Source of the DNA: Ignavibacteria bacterium
GTDB lineage: Bacteria > Bacteroidota > Ignavibacteria > Ignavibacteriales > Ignavibacteriaceae
Assembly: GCA_021286645.1 (NCBI GenBank)
Contig: JAJTBZ010000084.1
Span: forward strand, 1 to 42,724
DNA: 42,724 bases
Direction: 5' to 3'
The first letter of the stretch is position 1, and every line of letters begins with the position of its first letter. Position numbers and translations under genes: made by a program. Positions 8,119 to 16,329 of this stretch are shown here, piece after piece. Under the pieces are notes generated by a model. That model ran no database searches. It had not been told where the DNA came from and saw only the letters and a program-made list of their open reading frames with translations.

Positions 8119-8994
8119 CTAACTTGTTTCTACAGCCTTTAGCGAGCACAATTGATGATTGTTGGTTAATACGATAGTGGTATCGAATTTCTGTAAAAAA
8201 GCATTCAATTTTCCGGGTTTGTCAATCGAATAAACCACGGTCCGGATGCCTAAATTTCGGTAATAATCGCGAATGTTTTCTGTCATCTGCCGCCAGTAAA
8301 TGCACACAGCACCTTTCGAGTTTGAAATTACCTCGGCCAGATCGCCCTTAACCCCGTTGGTAACTATATGCTCCGTATCTTCGCCATAAGTTTTACGGTC
8401 CCGCGGAGGAATACCGGTATTATACCGATCCTGCAGTACCCGGAGCCTCGGTGAAAACCTGCTTCCCCATATTGCCCGGTACTTCATGGTAACAGAAGTG
8501 AACTTGTTGCTTACCGCATGATGGCTGAAGCATAAGGGCAAAGTTCCCCCGCTTAAATCATTCAGTCTGAAGAGCACTTCCGGAAGCCATGAAACAATTA
8601 CTACCCTGTTTAGTAGTTGGTGTTTCTGTATTTCTGCAAGAATTATATCTTCGTATCCGTTTTCTTTTATATCAATATATAATATTGGTCCGGCCTCTTT
8701 GTACACCGCCACTTGTTCAAGTAAATCTTCTAAAAGCATCAGCCGGCTACCCCGTATTGTAACGGCTTCGGCTTGCGAAGAAATGAGCGTTTGGCTGCAA
8801 ATTGGTTTGCCGCCTTTATAGATACAGGCATCATGGTTAATTACAATCTGGCCATCGGCGGTAATTCGGGTATCGAATTCTATGCCTTTAACTCCCGCAT
8901 TCAAAGCATTTACTACTCCCTTCGGACTGACCTCAGCCGAATCGAATCCCCGAAGCCTGTGACTGACAACCCGGCACGTTTCTTGTAATATCAT
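8119..8994 (-). CDS. Glycerophosphodiester phosphodiesterase family protein
   Basis: 291 aa without a signal peptide, so probably cytoplasmic. It has the GDPD barrel signatures: catalytic His12 (SHRLRGF), metal ligands Glu39 and Asp41 (GIEFDTRITADG) and the second catalytic His54 (INHDACI). Further along, ILYIDIKENGYED carries the conserved acidic/Lys segment. The expected reaction is hydrolysis of glycerophosphodiesters to glycerol 3-phosphate and an alcohol; the exact substrate is not known. The C-terminal part (TVVYSIDKPGKLNAFLQKFDTT) fits the family. It is divergent from the hydrolase at 9035, with 40 bases between the starts. Confidence 0.88.
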   Translation of the reverse strand: MILQETCRVVSHRLRGFDSAEVSPKGVVNALNAGVKGIEFDTRITADGQIVINHDACIYKGGKPICSQTLISSQAEAVTIRGSRLMLLEDLLEQVAVYKEAGPILYIDIKENGYEDIILAEIQKHQLLNRVVIVSWLPEVLFRLNDLSGGTLPLCFSHHAVSNKFTSVTMKYRAIWGSRFSPRLRVLQDRYNTGIPPRDRKTYGEDTEHIVTNGVKGDLAEVISNSKGAVCIYWRQMTENIRDYYRNLGIRTVVYSIDKPGKLNAFLQKFDTTIVLTNNHQLCSLKAVETS

Positions 8995-9034
8995 GTTTAA
9001 TTAGATTATTATGTTTAAATTGAGCCGATAAAAT

Positions 9035-10021
9035 ATGCACAAGATGGCTACGATAAAAGAACTTATTCGATATTTCATGTTCCCCCTGCTTTGGGGTGCC
9101 GGAATTTTTATTTTCAACACGTTTGAAATTATAAATCTTATTGCAATTGGGATAGCCAGTTTTGTTGTTAGTTTAATAATATTATTAATCGCCCGGATAC
9201 TCCGGTCCCGGATGGTACGCCACATGCATAGCTTTAACCTTATTCCTGAAGCAGGCTTGTTCAAAGAAACTTTGCCAATGTTCTCTTCCGGCAAATCTAA
9301 ACTGCCCCATATCATATTGATGATACATGGATTCTCGGCCTCAACGAGTGAATTCCGGTATCTGGCAGAGAAACTAAAAGAACAAGGAATTCCGTACTAC
9401 GCACCGGTACTATCGGGATTTGGACTCAGTTCTGTGGAAAATCTGCGAAAAGTAACAGCACAGGATTGGATTCGTGATGTACTAAGCGCTTACCATATCG
9501 CATCCCAAAGCGCTGAAAAAGTAAGTATTATTGCACATTCTATGGGGTCTATGCTCGCACACTATCTAATAGCGACTCAACCGGTACATAAAATTGTTAT
9601 TACCTCACCATATACCCAGGTTAAAAGCGGCCATAGAATTTTGAAACGATTATTATTAACACCGGTAATTTCTCAGATAATCTGCCTTTTCAACCCAACG
9701 GTAAAGAAGAATAACAAAAGAGATTGGCAGCAATTGCAGGGGTCTGGAAGATTCGTTTACACTGCCGTACCCACCGAGTCAATACGCGCATTGTGGCATT
9801 TACAAAACGTAACCGGAAATTTCTTCCCCGCTAACAAAGATATCCTGCTGATTCTGGGTGAAAAGGACGGTACAATTGATACCAATGCTATGGAATACCA
9901 GTATGCCAGCAGCAATTCCTGCAAAGTACTGAGGTACGCCAACTCAGGGCATAACGTATTGGAAGAACAGGATAAAGATACAATACTGCACGAAATCACT
10001 ACATATTTAACGGAGAATTAG
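9035..10021 (+). CDS. Membrane-anchored alpha/beta hydrolase
   Basis: 328 aa. Two hydrophobic segments cover about residues 12-50, followed by a serine hydrolase fold. The oxyanion region is LMIHGFSASTSEFRYLA and the nucleophile is Ser169 in AHSMGS. The acid is probably Asp278 (GEKDGTID) and the base His306 (SGHNV). The layout resembles carboxylesterases, monoglyceride lipases and the serine aminopeptidase S33 group. Together with the divergent glycerophosphodiesterase it may act in lipid turnover, but this is inference. The start is uncertain: ATG at 9044 is an alternative and neither has a strong Shine-Dalgarno sequence. Confidence 0.82.
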   Translation: MHKMATIKELIRYFMFPLLWGAGIFIFNTFEIINLIAIGIASFVVSLIILLIARILRSRMVRHMHSFNLIPEAGLFKETLPMFSSGKSKLPHIILMIHGFSASTSEFRYLAEKLKEQGIPYYAPVLSGFGLSSVENLRKVTAQDWIRDVLSAYHIASQSAEKVSIIAHSMGSMLAHYLIATQPVHKIVITSPYTQVKSGHRILKRLLLTPVISQIICLFNPTVKKNNKRDWQQLQGSGRFVYTAVPTESIRALWHLQNVTGNFFPANKDILLILGEKDGTIDTNAMEYQYASSNSCKVLRYANSGHNVLEEQDKDTILHEITTYLTEN

Positions 10022-10366
10022 TCTCCCTAACTGTATAGTATTCTATACAACTATTGTCTGAAAGACTGTACAAAAATATATACACTAAAACTGCGCAAAC
10101 TGTACGCATACCAATCGGATAAAAATTATATTACCATAAATTTACTTTTATGTTGCCTATTCTTACCATTGAAGAGCAAGAATCAGCGTAAAATATGCCC
10201 AAATTCGCTTAAAAACCGGGTTTTACAATCTATCAGGCTTTTGGAATTCCAAACTCAAATGTACCCGATTGAAATATCCATACTATAATCTATTGTCCTT
10301 ATCGGTAGAATTGCCGCATGGTATAGTTTTTGCACAATTTCATGCAGATATTAATATGAGGCTATC
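10022..10366. other. 345-base AT-rich intergenic region
   Basis: I see no gene here. Just after the hydrolase stop is a seven-base inverted repeat TGTATAG-TATT-CTATACA (10032-10049) without a U-run. It could be a weak terminator or an operator. The motif ACTGTAC occurs twice nearby. The right end should hold the promoter of the lipoprotein operon; TATAGTTTTTG at about 10320 resembles a -7 element with one extra base, but no clear -33 element is seen. Confidence 0.5.
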
Positions 10367-11533
10367 ATGAAAACACGAAGTGTCTTTTGGTTTTTAATTT
10401 TCGGGGTACCGGTTATACTAACGGGTTGTTATACTCAGTACGCCAGTTATGATGATTATTATACAAAAAAACATGATCCGCGCGATCATATGTACACGCA
10501 ACGGCAGGAGGAACAACGCCAGGACGATCAGTACGCCGATCAACAGGATACGAACTATTCTGATCAGGAAAATGATCAGAATAACGATGCGTACTATACC
10601 GACAACGGCTCCAACCAGGTAAATTACTACTTCGGGGGCGGAAGTTTCCCTCATTATCGTCGTTATTTCAGATATTATGTACCCTCCTATGGTTTTAGTA
10701 TTTACTTAGGCAACTGTTTTGGTGACCCATGGTGGGACCCGTGGTTTGGATGGTATGACCCGACATTTCCAACTATCGTGTATGTACCTACATGGTATTA
10801 TGGCTACTCTCCGGTTTATTGGGGATATCACCACCACCACCATGATTATTACACTTCCGGTAAAGTATGGTATGACAATACTACCAGGTTGAGAAATAAT
10901 GGCGGAATTATGAGAAATGGCGGACAACCGCTGACATTTACGGGACGGGATCTTACCAATCTTCGAACTTTGAATATCCGTGACCGTAATGTTACTACAA
11001 TTGACCGGGGAAGAAGAACATCCATCGCGTCTACGGCTAATCCGTTCGTAACACGCGAAAGAATTGGCATTGCATCCCGCTCAGGTGATGTCCAATCCAG
11101 ACGTGACCGCGGAACCGCCGGTTCGATTGGAAGCAGATCCGGACGTGGAACTATTGACGCGAACCGTGGCGCTGACAGATCCCGGCACAATGATGGTCTG
11201 GACGGCCGCTTACGCGATCGGGAAAAAAATTCACGCGGCCAGGTATTTAGAGGCGATAGAAGCACCAATGGCCGACCACGGGAAACTGTTTCCCCAAGAG
11301 TGCCCTCTTCACGTGGTTACGACCGAAATGGTAATAAACGTGAAGAACGGAAGAAAGACGGGGCAACACAAAATCAGAGATATGCCCCGGCACCGGAAAG
11401 AAGAAACTCGGCACCAAGTTATTCGCCCGCGCCTCGGCAGCAGGAACGCTCGTCTGCACCCCGTAGCAGTGATGGTGGCAGCAGACAGTCTTCAGGCAAT
11501 AGTGGCGGTCAATCACGTAACAGAGAAAGGTAG
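10367..11533 (+). CDS. Lipoprotein with aromatic/His core and Arg/Ser-rich tail
   Basis: 388 aa, not assigned to a known family. A lipoprotein signal ends in LTGC at about residue 21, followed by YTQYASYDDYY. Residues 30-85 are rich in Gln, Asp and Asn. Residues 85-165 are dominated by Tyr, Trp, Phe, Gly and Pro (DPWWDPWFGWYDP) and include five consecutive His in WGYHHHHHDYY, a possible metal site. Residues 210-388 are low-complexity, rich in Arg, Ser, Gly and Asn, strongly basic and probably disordered. It begins a three-gene operon with a second GCYT lipoprotein and a FadL-like barrel, so it probably works at the outer membrane. The function is unknown. Confidence 0.85.
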   Translation: MKTRSVFWFLIFGVPVILTGCYTQYASYDDYYTKKHDPRDHMYTQRQEEQRQDDQYADQQDTNYSDQENDQNNDAYYTDNGSNQVNYYFGGGSFPHYRRYFRYYVPSYGFSIYLGNCFGDPWWDPWFGWYDPTFPTIVYVPTWYYGYSPVYWGYHHHHHDYYTSGKVWYDNTTRLRNNGGIMRNGGQPLTFTGRDLTNLRTLNIRDRNVTTIDRGRRTSIASTANPFVTRERIGIASRSGDVQSRRDRGTAGSIGSRSGRGTIDANRGADRSRHNDGLDGRLRDREKNSRGQVFRGDRSTNGRPRETVSPRVPSSRGYDRNGNKREERKKDGATQNQRYAPAPERRNSAPSYSPAPRQQERSSAPRSSDGGSRQSSGNSGGQSRNRER

Positions 11534-11539
11534 TTGGTC

Positions 11540-12193
11540 ATGAGAAGTACATTTGCCCTATCAATATTAACAGTAGCATTTCTTACATTCCTGCAAGGTT
11601 GCTATACTGTTGTAGATTTGGAATCCAGTCAACCTGCAGAAAAAACTTCTACAAATGAAGCTTATACCGATTATTATGGTAACCCTTGGTGGTGGGAGCC
11701 TATGCCCTCACCCGATCCAGTTCCGGCACCACCGCCTCGGCCAATTCCTTACCCCGGGCCCATCGGTGATCCCCCTAATTTACCAGGAGGGATAATAGTT
11801 GTAAAACCATCGAAAGATCCCGAGCGTCCTCGCCCTGTCGATGGAGGCCTACCCCGCAATGGGGGAACGCCCTCTTCTCCAACGCCAATAATTATTACAA
11901 TTCCCGGAGTTGGTGTACCATCAGCCGGGACAGGAGGCAGCGGTAAATCGGGAAATCCGGCACCGAAAGGTGATATAAAATCTACTACAGAGTTAAAGTC
12001 ACCTCCGGTTTATAAGCCGATCGACCGTCCAAACAGAAACGACTCTGAAACACCTGCACCAACAAATTCCGGGCAGGAGAACAAGAGTCAGCAACAAGTG
12101 CAGCAATCTGCACCGCAGCAATCAGCGCCTCAGCAATCTGCTCCGGCAAATTCAGGCAGCGATTCGCAAAACAATAAAGACAGAAGGAGATAA
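11540..12193 (+). CDS. Proline-rich lipoprotein related to the preceding gene
   Basis: 217 aa. The lipobox LQGC at about residue 22 is followed by YTVVDL, echoing the GCYT start of the previous protein, and YTDYYGNPWWWEP echoes its aromatic WW motif. Residues 55-100 are Pro-rich (MPSPDPVPAPPPRPIPYPGP) and the C-terminus has three near-identical QQSAP repeats followed by SGSDSQNNKDRRR. It looks like an extended, mostly disordered surface lipoprotein. ATG at 11540, nine bases after AAAGG, is preferred over an in-frame TTG at 11534. Only six bases separate it from the upstream stop. Confidence 0.83.
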   Translation: MRSTFALSILTVAFLTFLQGCYTVVDLESSQPAEKTSTNEAYTDYYGNPWWWEPMPSPDPVPAPPPRPIPYPGPIGDPPNLPGGIIVVKPSKDPERPRPVDGGLPRNGGTPSSPTPIIITIPGVGVPSAGTGGSGKSGNPAPKGDIKSTTELKSPPVYKPIDRPNRNDSETPAPTNSGQENKSQQQVQQSAPQQSAPQQSAPANSGSDSQNNKDRRR

Positions 12194-12200
12194 TTTTTTT

Positions 12201-13637
12201 ATGATACGTTATATCTGCATTATTACACTATGCGCAATTACATTATTTGGGCAAACCACTTACGATGCAGCCTTGTTAGCCAACAGAGGATATTTTGCGA
12301 ATGCCCGTGCCCTGGGTATGGGGAACGCATTTACCGGTGTCTCTGACGATGCATCAGCTATGTTCTTTAATCCGGCAGGATTGGGACTTGTAAAGCGCTT
12401 CGAGGTAACCGGAGGTTTTGATTATTTCAGGTACACGAATCAATCGGAATTTTACGGCACATCCACCACCGATAAATCCAACAAGCTTTCCTTAAATCAG
12501 GCGGCTTTCGTTATTCCTATCCCGACTCTGAGAGGCAGCCTTGTTTTTGGATTAGCTTATGATTGCACTCCACAATTTACCGCGGTTCAGCATGTAAAAG
12601 GCCAGAATTCCAGTACAACTTCCTATACACAGGCTCTTCTGGCTTTCGGCAATCAATATGACCAATTGATGGTTCGCGATATTGGTCTGGCAGACAATAA
12701 AAATGTAACAGGCCTTAAAGGCAATCTGCTCCAGGAAGCCACTTATTTAAATAGCGGTGCATTACACAATTGGACATTCTCCGGCGCGATGGAAGTTGCG
12801 CCAAATCTGTTCGTCGGTGGAAATCTTGTTTTGCAAAGCGGCTCATTCAAGCGTACTTCCAATATTTCTGAGAATGATGCCCTTGGAATTTATACCAATA
12901 CATTACTCGCTTCAAATGATCCGGGTAGTGATGGTTTTATTCAGGCAACATATACACCGTACTACGAGTGGGATATTACCGGTATTTATGGCAAATTCGG
13001 GTTATTGTATCAGGTGCCCAAAACAGCCCGATTCGGCTTTACCGTTGAAACCCCGAAGTATTTCTCAATTGAGGAATCGGATTACTTTGATGCTGTTACA
13101 TATTGGAAATACAATAATCCTCTTTATCTGCAATCACCATCAGATTATACTTATAAATATAAGTTTGATGTAACCATTCCCGTAAGAGCAACAATTGCGG
13201 CATCGGGTACATTCGCAGGCTTAACCGCAAGTGGTGAAATTACATGGATGGATTATTCCGGTATCGAATTCAGCAGTCCAGACGGTGATTACAATTATAC
13301 TTCACGGAACCAGCAAATAAAGAACGAACTTCAGGAAGTATTTGACTATAATCTGGGATTCGAATATACCGTTCCGAACTCGAATATGCGGGTACGTGCC
13401 GGTTATTTCACACAAAACACCCCATATAAAAATATGCCTTCCGGTTATGATAAGCAGTACCTTACATTCGGTGTCGGGTTCCTGTTTGAACGCTCAATTA
13501 CACTTGATATTGCTTACCTGCATGGATGGTGGAAAGAGCATGGAGATATGTATACGTATAATTACCAACCGGTAGCTCGTTTTACGAGTGATATTACCGT
13601 AACGAATGTTGCATTTTCTATGCATTACCGATTCTAA
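12201..13637 (+). CDS. Outer-membrane beta-barrel protein, OmpP1/FadL-like
   Basis: 478 aa. A signal peptide covers about residues 1-18 (cleavage near LFGQ). The mature N-terminus has the conserved stretch ARALGMGNAFTGVSDDASA followed by FFNPAGLG, typical of FadL/OmpP1 barrels and their UPF0164 and PorV-like relatives. The rest alternates hydrophobic and polar residues with many Tyr/Trp girdle positions and ends in Phe (MHYRF), as barrels do. FadL proteins move hydrophobic compounds; PorV is a T9SS shuttle. The sequence alone does not decide between them. It is third in the operon, seven bases after the second lipoprotein, so the three proteins may form one outer-membrane assembly. Confidence 0.85.
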   Translation: MIRYICIITLCAITLFGQTTYDAALLANRGYFANARALGMGNAFTGVSDDASAMFFNPAGLGLVKRFEVTGGFDYFRYTNQSEFYGTSTTDKSNKLSLNQAAFVIPIPTLRGSLVFGLAYDCTPQFTAVQHVKGQNSSTTSYTQALLAFGNQYDQLMVRDIGLADNKNVTGLKGNLLQEATYLNSGALHNWTFSGAMEVAPNLFVGGNLVLQSGSFKRTSNISENDALGIYTNTLLASNDPGSDGFIQATYTPYYEWDITGIYGKFGLLYQVPKTARFGFTVETPKYFSIEESDYFDAVTYWKYNNPLYLQSPSDYTYKYKFDVTIPVRATIAASGTFAGLTASGEITWMDYSGIEFSSPDGDYNYTSRNQQIKNELQEVFDYNLGFEYTVPNSNMRVRAGYFTQNTPYKNMPSGYDKQYLTFGVGFLFERSITLDIAYLHGWWKEHGDMYTYNYQPVARFTSDITVTNVAFSMHYRF

Positions 13638-13645
13638 AAAATTGG

Positions 13646-13728
13646 GACTGCTTTACAATTAAAACTTGTGGGGCTTTGCCGTTGAGTACACGGCAGAGCC
13701 CCGGAAGAGATACCGTGGTAAAGCAGTC
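13646..13728. repeat. Nested inverted repeat (two perfect stems)
   Basis: An outer 11-base stem (GACTGCTTTAC at 13646-13656, GTAAAGCAGTC at 13718-13728) encloses an inner 13-base stem (GGGGCTTTGCCGT at 13670-13682, ACGGCAGAGCCCC at 13690-13702) with a seven-base loop; the inner stem has one G-T wobble. No U-run follows directly on the plus strand, though CAATTTTTTAG follows the structure on the minus strand. It may terminate the barrel operon, but two nested perfect stems are more than a terminator needs. A REP/MITE-like element or a structured RNA is possible. Confidence 0.8.
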
Positions 13729-13757
13729 TCTGTTAAATTTCCTCCAATCCTTCCTAC

Positions 13758-13787
13758 TTCGACGTATCTAAATTTTCCCTATTTTTG
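13758..13787 (+). promoter_or_regulatory. Promoter of rsgA and the histidine kinase (Bacteroidota type)
   Basis: TTCG at 13758-13761 is followed after 18 bases by TATTTTTG (13780-13787), a full match to the -7 element TAnnTTTG. Transcription would begin near 13794, which is downstream of the TTG codon at 13785 that opens the longest reading frame, so that codon is unlikely to be the start of rsgA. Confidence 0.5.
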
Positions 13788-13817
13788 CCATACTATTATT
13801 TTTCAACTGAGGTAAGT

Positions 13818-14774
13818 ATTAACGGTAGAGTTATTCGGGCTGAAATTAAATATTGCTATATCAGAAACATTGATGATGGCAGTGAATTACCATGTACCCT
13901 AAAAGGCAAGTTCAAATTAGATTATCGGCAAAAGAAGGAAAAACTCACCACTACCGATGTTATTGTTGTCGGCGATACTGTTGCTTATGACGACCTTGGT
14001 GACGGCACGGGCCTTATTACAAGTATTCATCCAAGAGAGAATTACCTTGCCCGGAAGGCGCCTAAAATAAAGGGGGCTGGCAAACGGGGCGAACGGTTCG
14101 AACAAATATTGGCTGCAAACATTGACCAGTTTTTTGTAGTTGTTTCTGCTGATCAACCCCAATTTAATAATAAAACCCTCGACCGTTTCTTAATTACCGG
14201 CGACAGTTCCCATATTCCGACTCATGTAGTTATCAATAAAATAGACCTGATTGAGGATGATGCTTTCGATTTTTGGCCTGCTTTGTATGAGGATTTAGGA
14301 TACGAATGTTATATGACAAGCATACAGGCACCCAAAAGCCTGCGGGCACTCCGCGAAAAACTGCAAGGTAAAATATCACTTTTTTGGGGGCCCTCGGGCG
14401 TAGGTAAATCATCGATACTTAATGAGCTATTTCCTGAACTTTGCTTAAGAACCGAGACAGTAAGCGACTTTTCTAACAAAGGCCGGCATACCACAACAGG
14501 GGTATATATGTACACACCCTCGGGCGATACCTTTGTAATCGATACTCCGGGAGTTCGTGAAATAGAGCCCTATGGTATTAAAAAAGAAGACCTTGCCCAT
14601 TATTTTACCGAATTTGTTCCGTATATTAATGAATGTAAATATAATAGGTGCACCCACGAACACGAACCAGGTTGCGCTATTATGGAAGCGGTTGAACAAG
14701 GTGAAATTTCTCCTGAACGATATGATAGCTACGCGCGCCTTTTAGCAACCATTGAAGATGATTTGTACTTTTAG
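13818..14774 (+). CDS. rsgA: Small ribosomal subunit biogenesis GTPase RsgA
   Basis: 318 aa from the start chosen here. RsgA is a circularly permuted GTPase that helps late 30S maturation. In order: an OB-fold (NGRVIRAEIKYCYIRN to about residue 75), G4 NKIDLIED, G1 (Walker A) GPSGVGKSSILNELF, G3 DTPGVREI, and a C-terminal zinc site CKYNRCTHEHEPGC. The frame is open from TTG at 13785, but the promoter overlaps that codon. No ATG exists nearby, and ATT at 13818 lies five bases after GAGG, exactly where the family normally begins (M-x-G-x-V). An ATT start is rare; the TTG would add 11 residues. The kinase gene follows after eight bases. Confidence 0.93.
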   Translation: MNGRVIRAEIKYCYIRNIDDGSELPCTLKGKFKLDYRQKKEKLTTTDVIVVGDTVAYDDLGDGTGLITSIHPRENYLARKAPKIKGAGKRGERFEQILAANIDQFFVVVSADQPQFNNKTLDRFLITGDSSHIPTHVVINKIDLIEDDAFDFWPALYEDLGYECYMTSIQAPKSLRALREKLQGKISLFWGPSGVGKSSILNELFPELCLRTETVSDFSNKGRHTTTGVYMYTPSGDTFVIDTPGVREIEPYGIKKEDLAHYFTEFVPYINECKYNRCTHEHEPGCAIMEAVEQGEISPERYDSYARLLATIEDDLYF

Positions 14775-14782
14775 TATTTTGA

Positions 14783-16207
14783 ATGACTCCAATTAAAAAC
14801 GCGATCCAAAACAGACTCCTTAAAAGCATCCCTGGTTGGTATGATGAATACCCTGCCTTTTCAGAAATCCTTCGGGACCGAAACTTATGGCTCATCCGTT
14901 CCCGGTTTATTGCCGTAGCTCTCCTTAGTCTTGTTGCCCTTTACCCGATTCTCTTACCAGGCATTAATGCCTCCCTGGAATTCAGAATACTCAGCCCCCT
15001 GCTGCCGTTTCTGGTTCTCGCTTTTAATATTCTATTCTCCGGTTATATTAAGCACAGTACATGCGCCAATTCGTATTCAGATCAGTTATTATTGGCTTTT
15101 TACCAAATAGCTGCCGATTTAACCATGCTCTCAATCTTAGTATATATTTCCGGCAGTATGACTTCACTATGCAGTGTCTTGTTCGTATTTCATGTAATTA
15201 TTGCCGGTCTCATGTTCCCCGCACTAATCGTTACAAGTATCGCGGGGAGTATCGTATTATTGTATAATGTTTTTTCATTGCTTGAAATAAATCACATCAT
15301 CCCGCACCACACTTCATTTCTTTCATTACCCATATCGGTGTTTGAAAACACCACCCTGCTCATACTACTGAATGTCTTGTTTTCTGGTACAATTGTAGCG
15401 TGTGCTTTTATTTCATATAAGATATCATCGGAAATGGTAAAACTGCAACTTACTCTACACGATGCGTTCGACAGGCTAAAAGCAGCAGATAAAGATAAAC
15501 AGAAATATATTATTGCAATAACACACGAACTGAAACAACCGGTTGGAGCAGTAACATCATTTTTACAACTAATAAACCAAAAGATTTTGGGAGAGATACC
15601 TCAGGCCGTCAGTGAGGTGCTTGATAAGTGCATCCGACGGAATAATGAAGCAATTGAGATGATTAATAATATCCTGAAAATATCGCGCCTCCGACTTTCT
15701 AATGAGATGAAAAAAGAAGATGTACATTTGGGGAATATAATTCATGAATTACTTCAGAGATATGAGTCCTCAATTTCACAAAAGAACATTAATCTCTCAG
15801 TTCAACTTGCAGATGAACCCTGCATTATAAGTGGTGACGATTATTTATTGACTTTGGCTATATCTAATTTATTCAGCAATGCAATCAAGTACACTCCCGC
15901 AAATGGCAGCATTTCAATTTCGCTGTCAAACAGCAACAATGCCTGGAGACTGCAGATTGCTGATAATGGTATAGGTGTACCACCGGAAGATATAGGGAAA
16001 GTATTTAATGATTTTTTCAGGGCATCAAATTTAAGCGGTAAAAATACCGAAGGCGCCGGAATTGGTTTATCGGCAGTAAAAAACATTATTGAACAACATA
16101 ACGCCACTATATCTTTCCAATCTCCCTCACCAATTGGCAGCATCGAGTTACCGGGGACCGCAGTTACCATATTCTTCCATACCATTGCCGTTAACAGCGG
16201 CGAATAA
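14783..16207 (+). CDS. Membrane sensor histidine kinase
   Basis: 474 aa. About six hydrophobic segments fill residues 35-215 with very short loops, so the sensor is membrane-embedded. After a short coiled linker comes the dimerisation/phosphoacceptor helix with His248 (ITHELKQP), then the ATPase domain: N box NLFSNAIKYTPANGS, G1 DNGIGVPPED, F box FNDFFRAS and G2 GAGIGLSAVKNIIEQH. No response regulator is in the window, so it is an orphan kinase. It lies eight bases after rsgA and has no clear Shine-Dalgarno sequence, so it is probably translated by coupling. The signal it senses is unknown. Confidence 0.9.
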   Translation: MTPIKNAIQNRLLKSIPGWYDEYPAFSEILRDRNLWLIRSRFIAVALLSLVALYPILLPGINASLEFRILSPLLPFLVLAFNILFSGYIKHSTCANSYSDQLLLAFYQIAADLTMLSILVYISGSMTSLCSVLFVFHVIIAGLMFPALIVTSIAGSIVLLYNVFSLLEINHIIPHHTSFLSLPISVFENTTLLILLNVLFSGTIVACAFISYKISSEMVKLQLTLHDAFDRLKAADKDKQKYIIAITHELKQPVGAVTSFLQLINQKILGEIPQAVSEVLDKCIRRNNEAIEMINNILKISRLRLSNEMKKEDVHLGNIIHELLQRYESSISQKNINLSVQLADEPCIISGDDYLLTLAISNLFSNAIKYTPANGSISISLSNSNNAWRLQIADNGIGVPPEDIGKVFNDFFRASNLSGKNTEGAGIGLSAVKNIIEQHNATISFQSPSPIGSIELPGTAVTIFFHTIAVNSGE

Positions 16208-16273
16208 CCACTCCATAGCTGATAACATATAACGACATCCTGTCTATATACATAAAAAACGGGTTTTAAAAGC

Positions 16274-16303
16274 TTGTATATAAAGCCGGGATAATTTAAT
16301 TTG
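16274..16303 (+). promoter_or_regulatory. Probable promoter of the xanthine dehydrogenase operon
   Basis: TTG (16274-16276), 19 bases, then TTAATTTG (16296-16303), one base off the -7 consensus TAnnTTTG. An inverted repeat TATATACA (16245-16252) / TGTATATA (16275-16282) overlaps the -33 element and could be an operator. Confidence 0.4.
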
Positions 16304-16329
16304 CTTCACCATTTTTTAAAGAATTGTAT

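Noticed and set aside
11064-11543. 159-codon frame overlapping the first lipoprotein in another frame
   Set aside because: Lies over a low-complexity Arg/Ser region, where alternative frames stay open by chance; no separate ribosome binding site.
12201-13637. Assigning the barrel as PorV of T9SS
   Set aside because: The shared N-terminal motif is common to all FadL-like barrels, and no other T9SS machinery gene is near.
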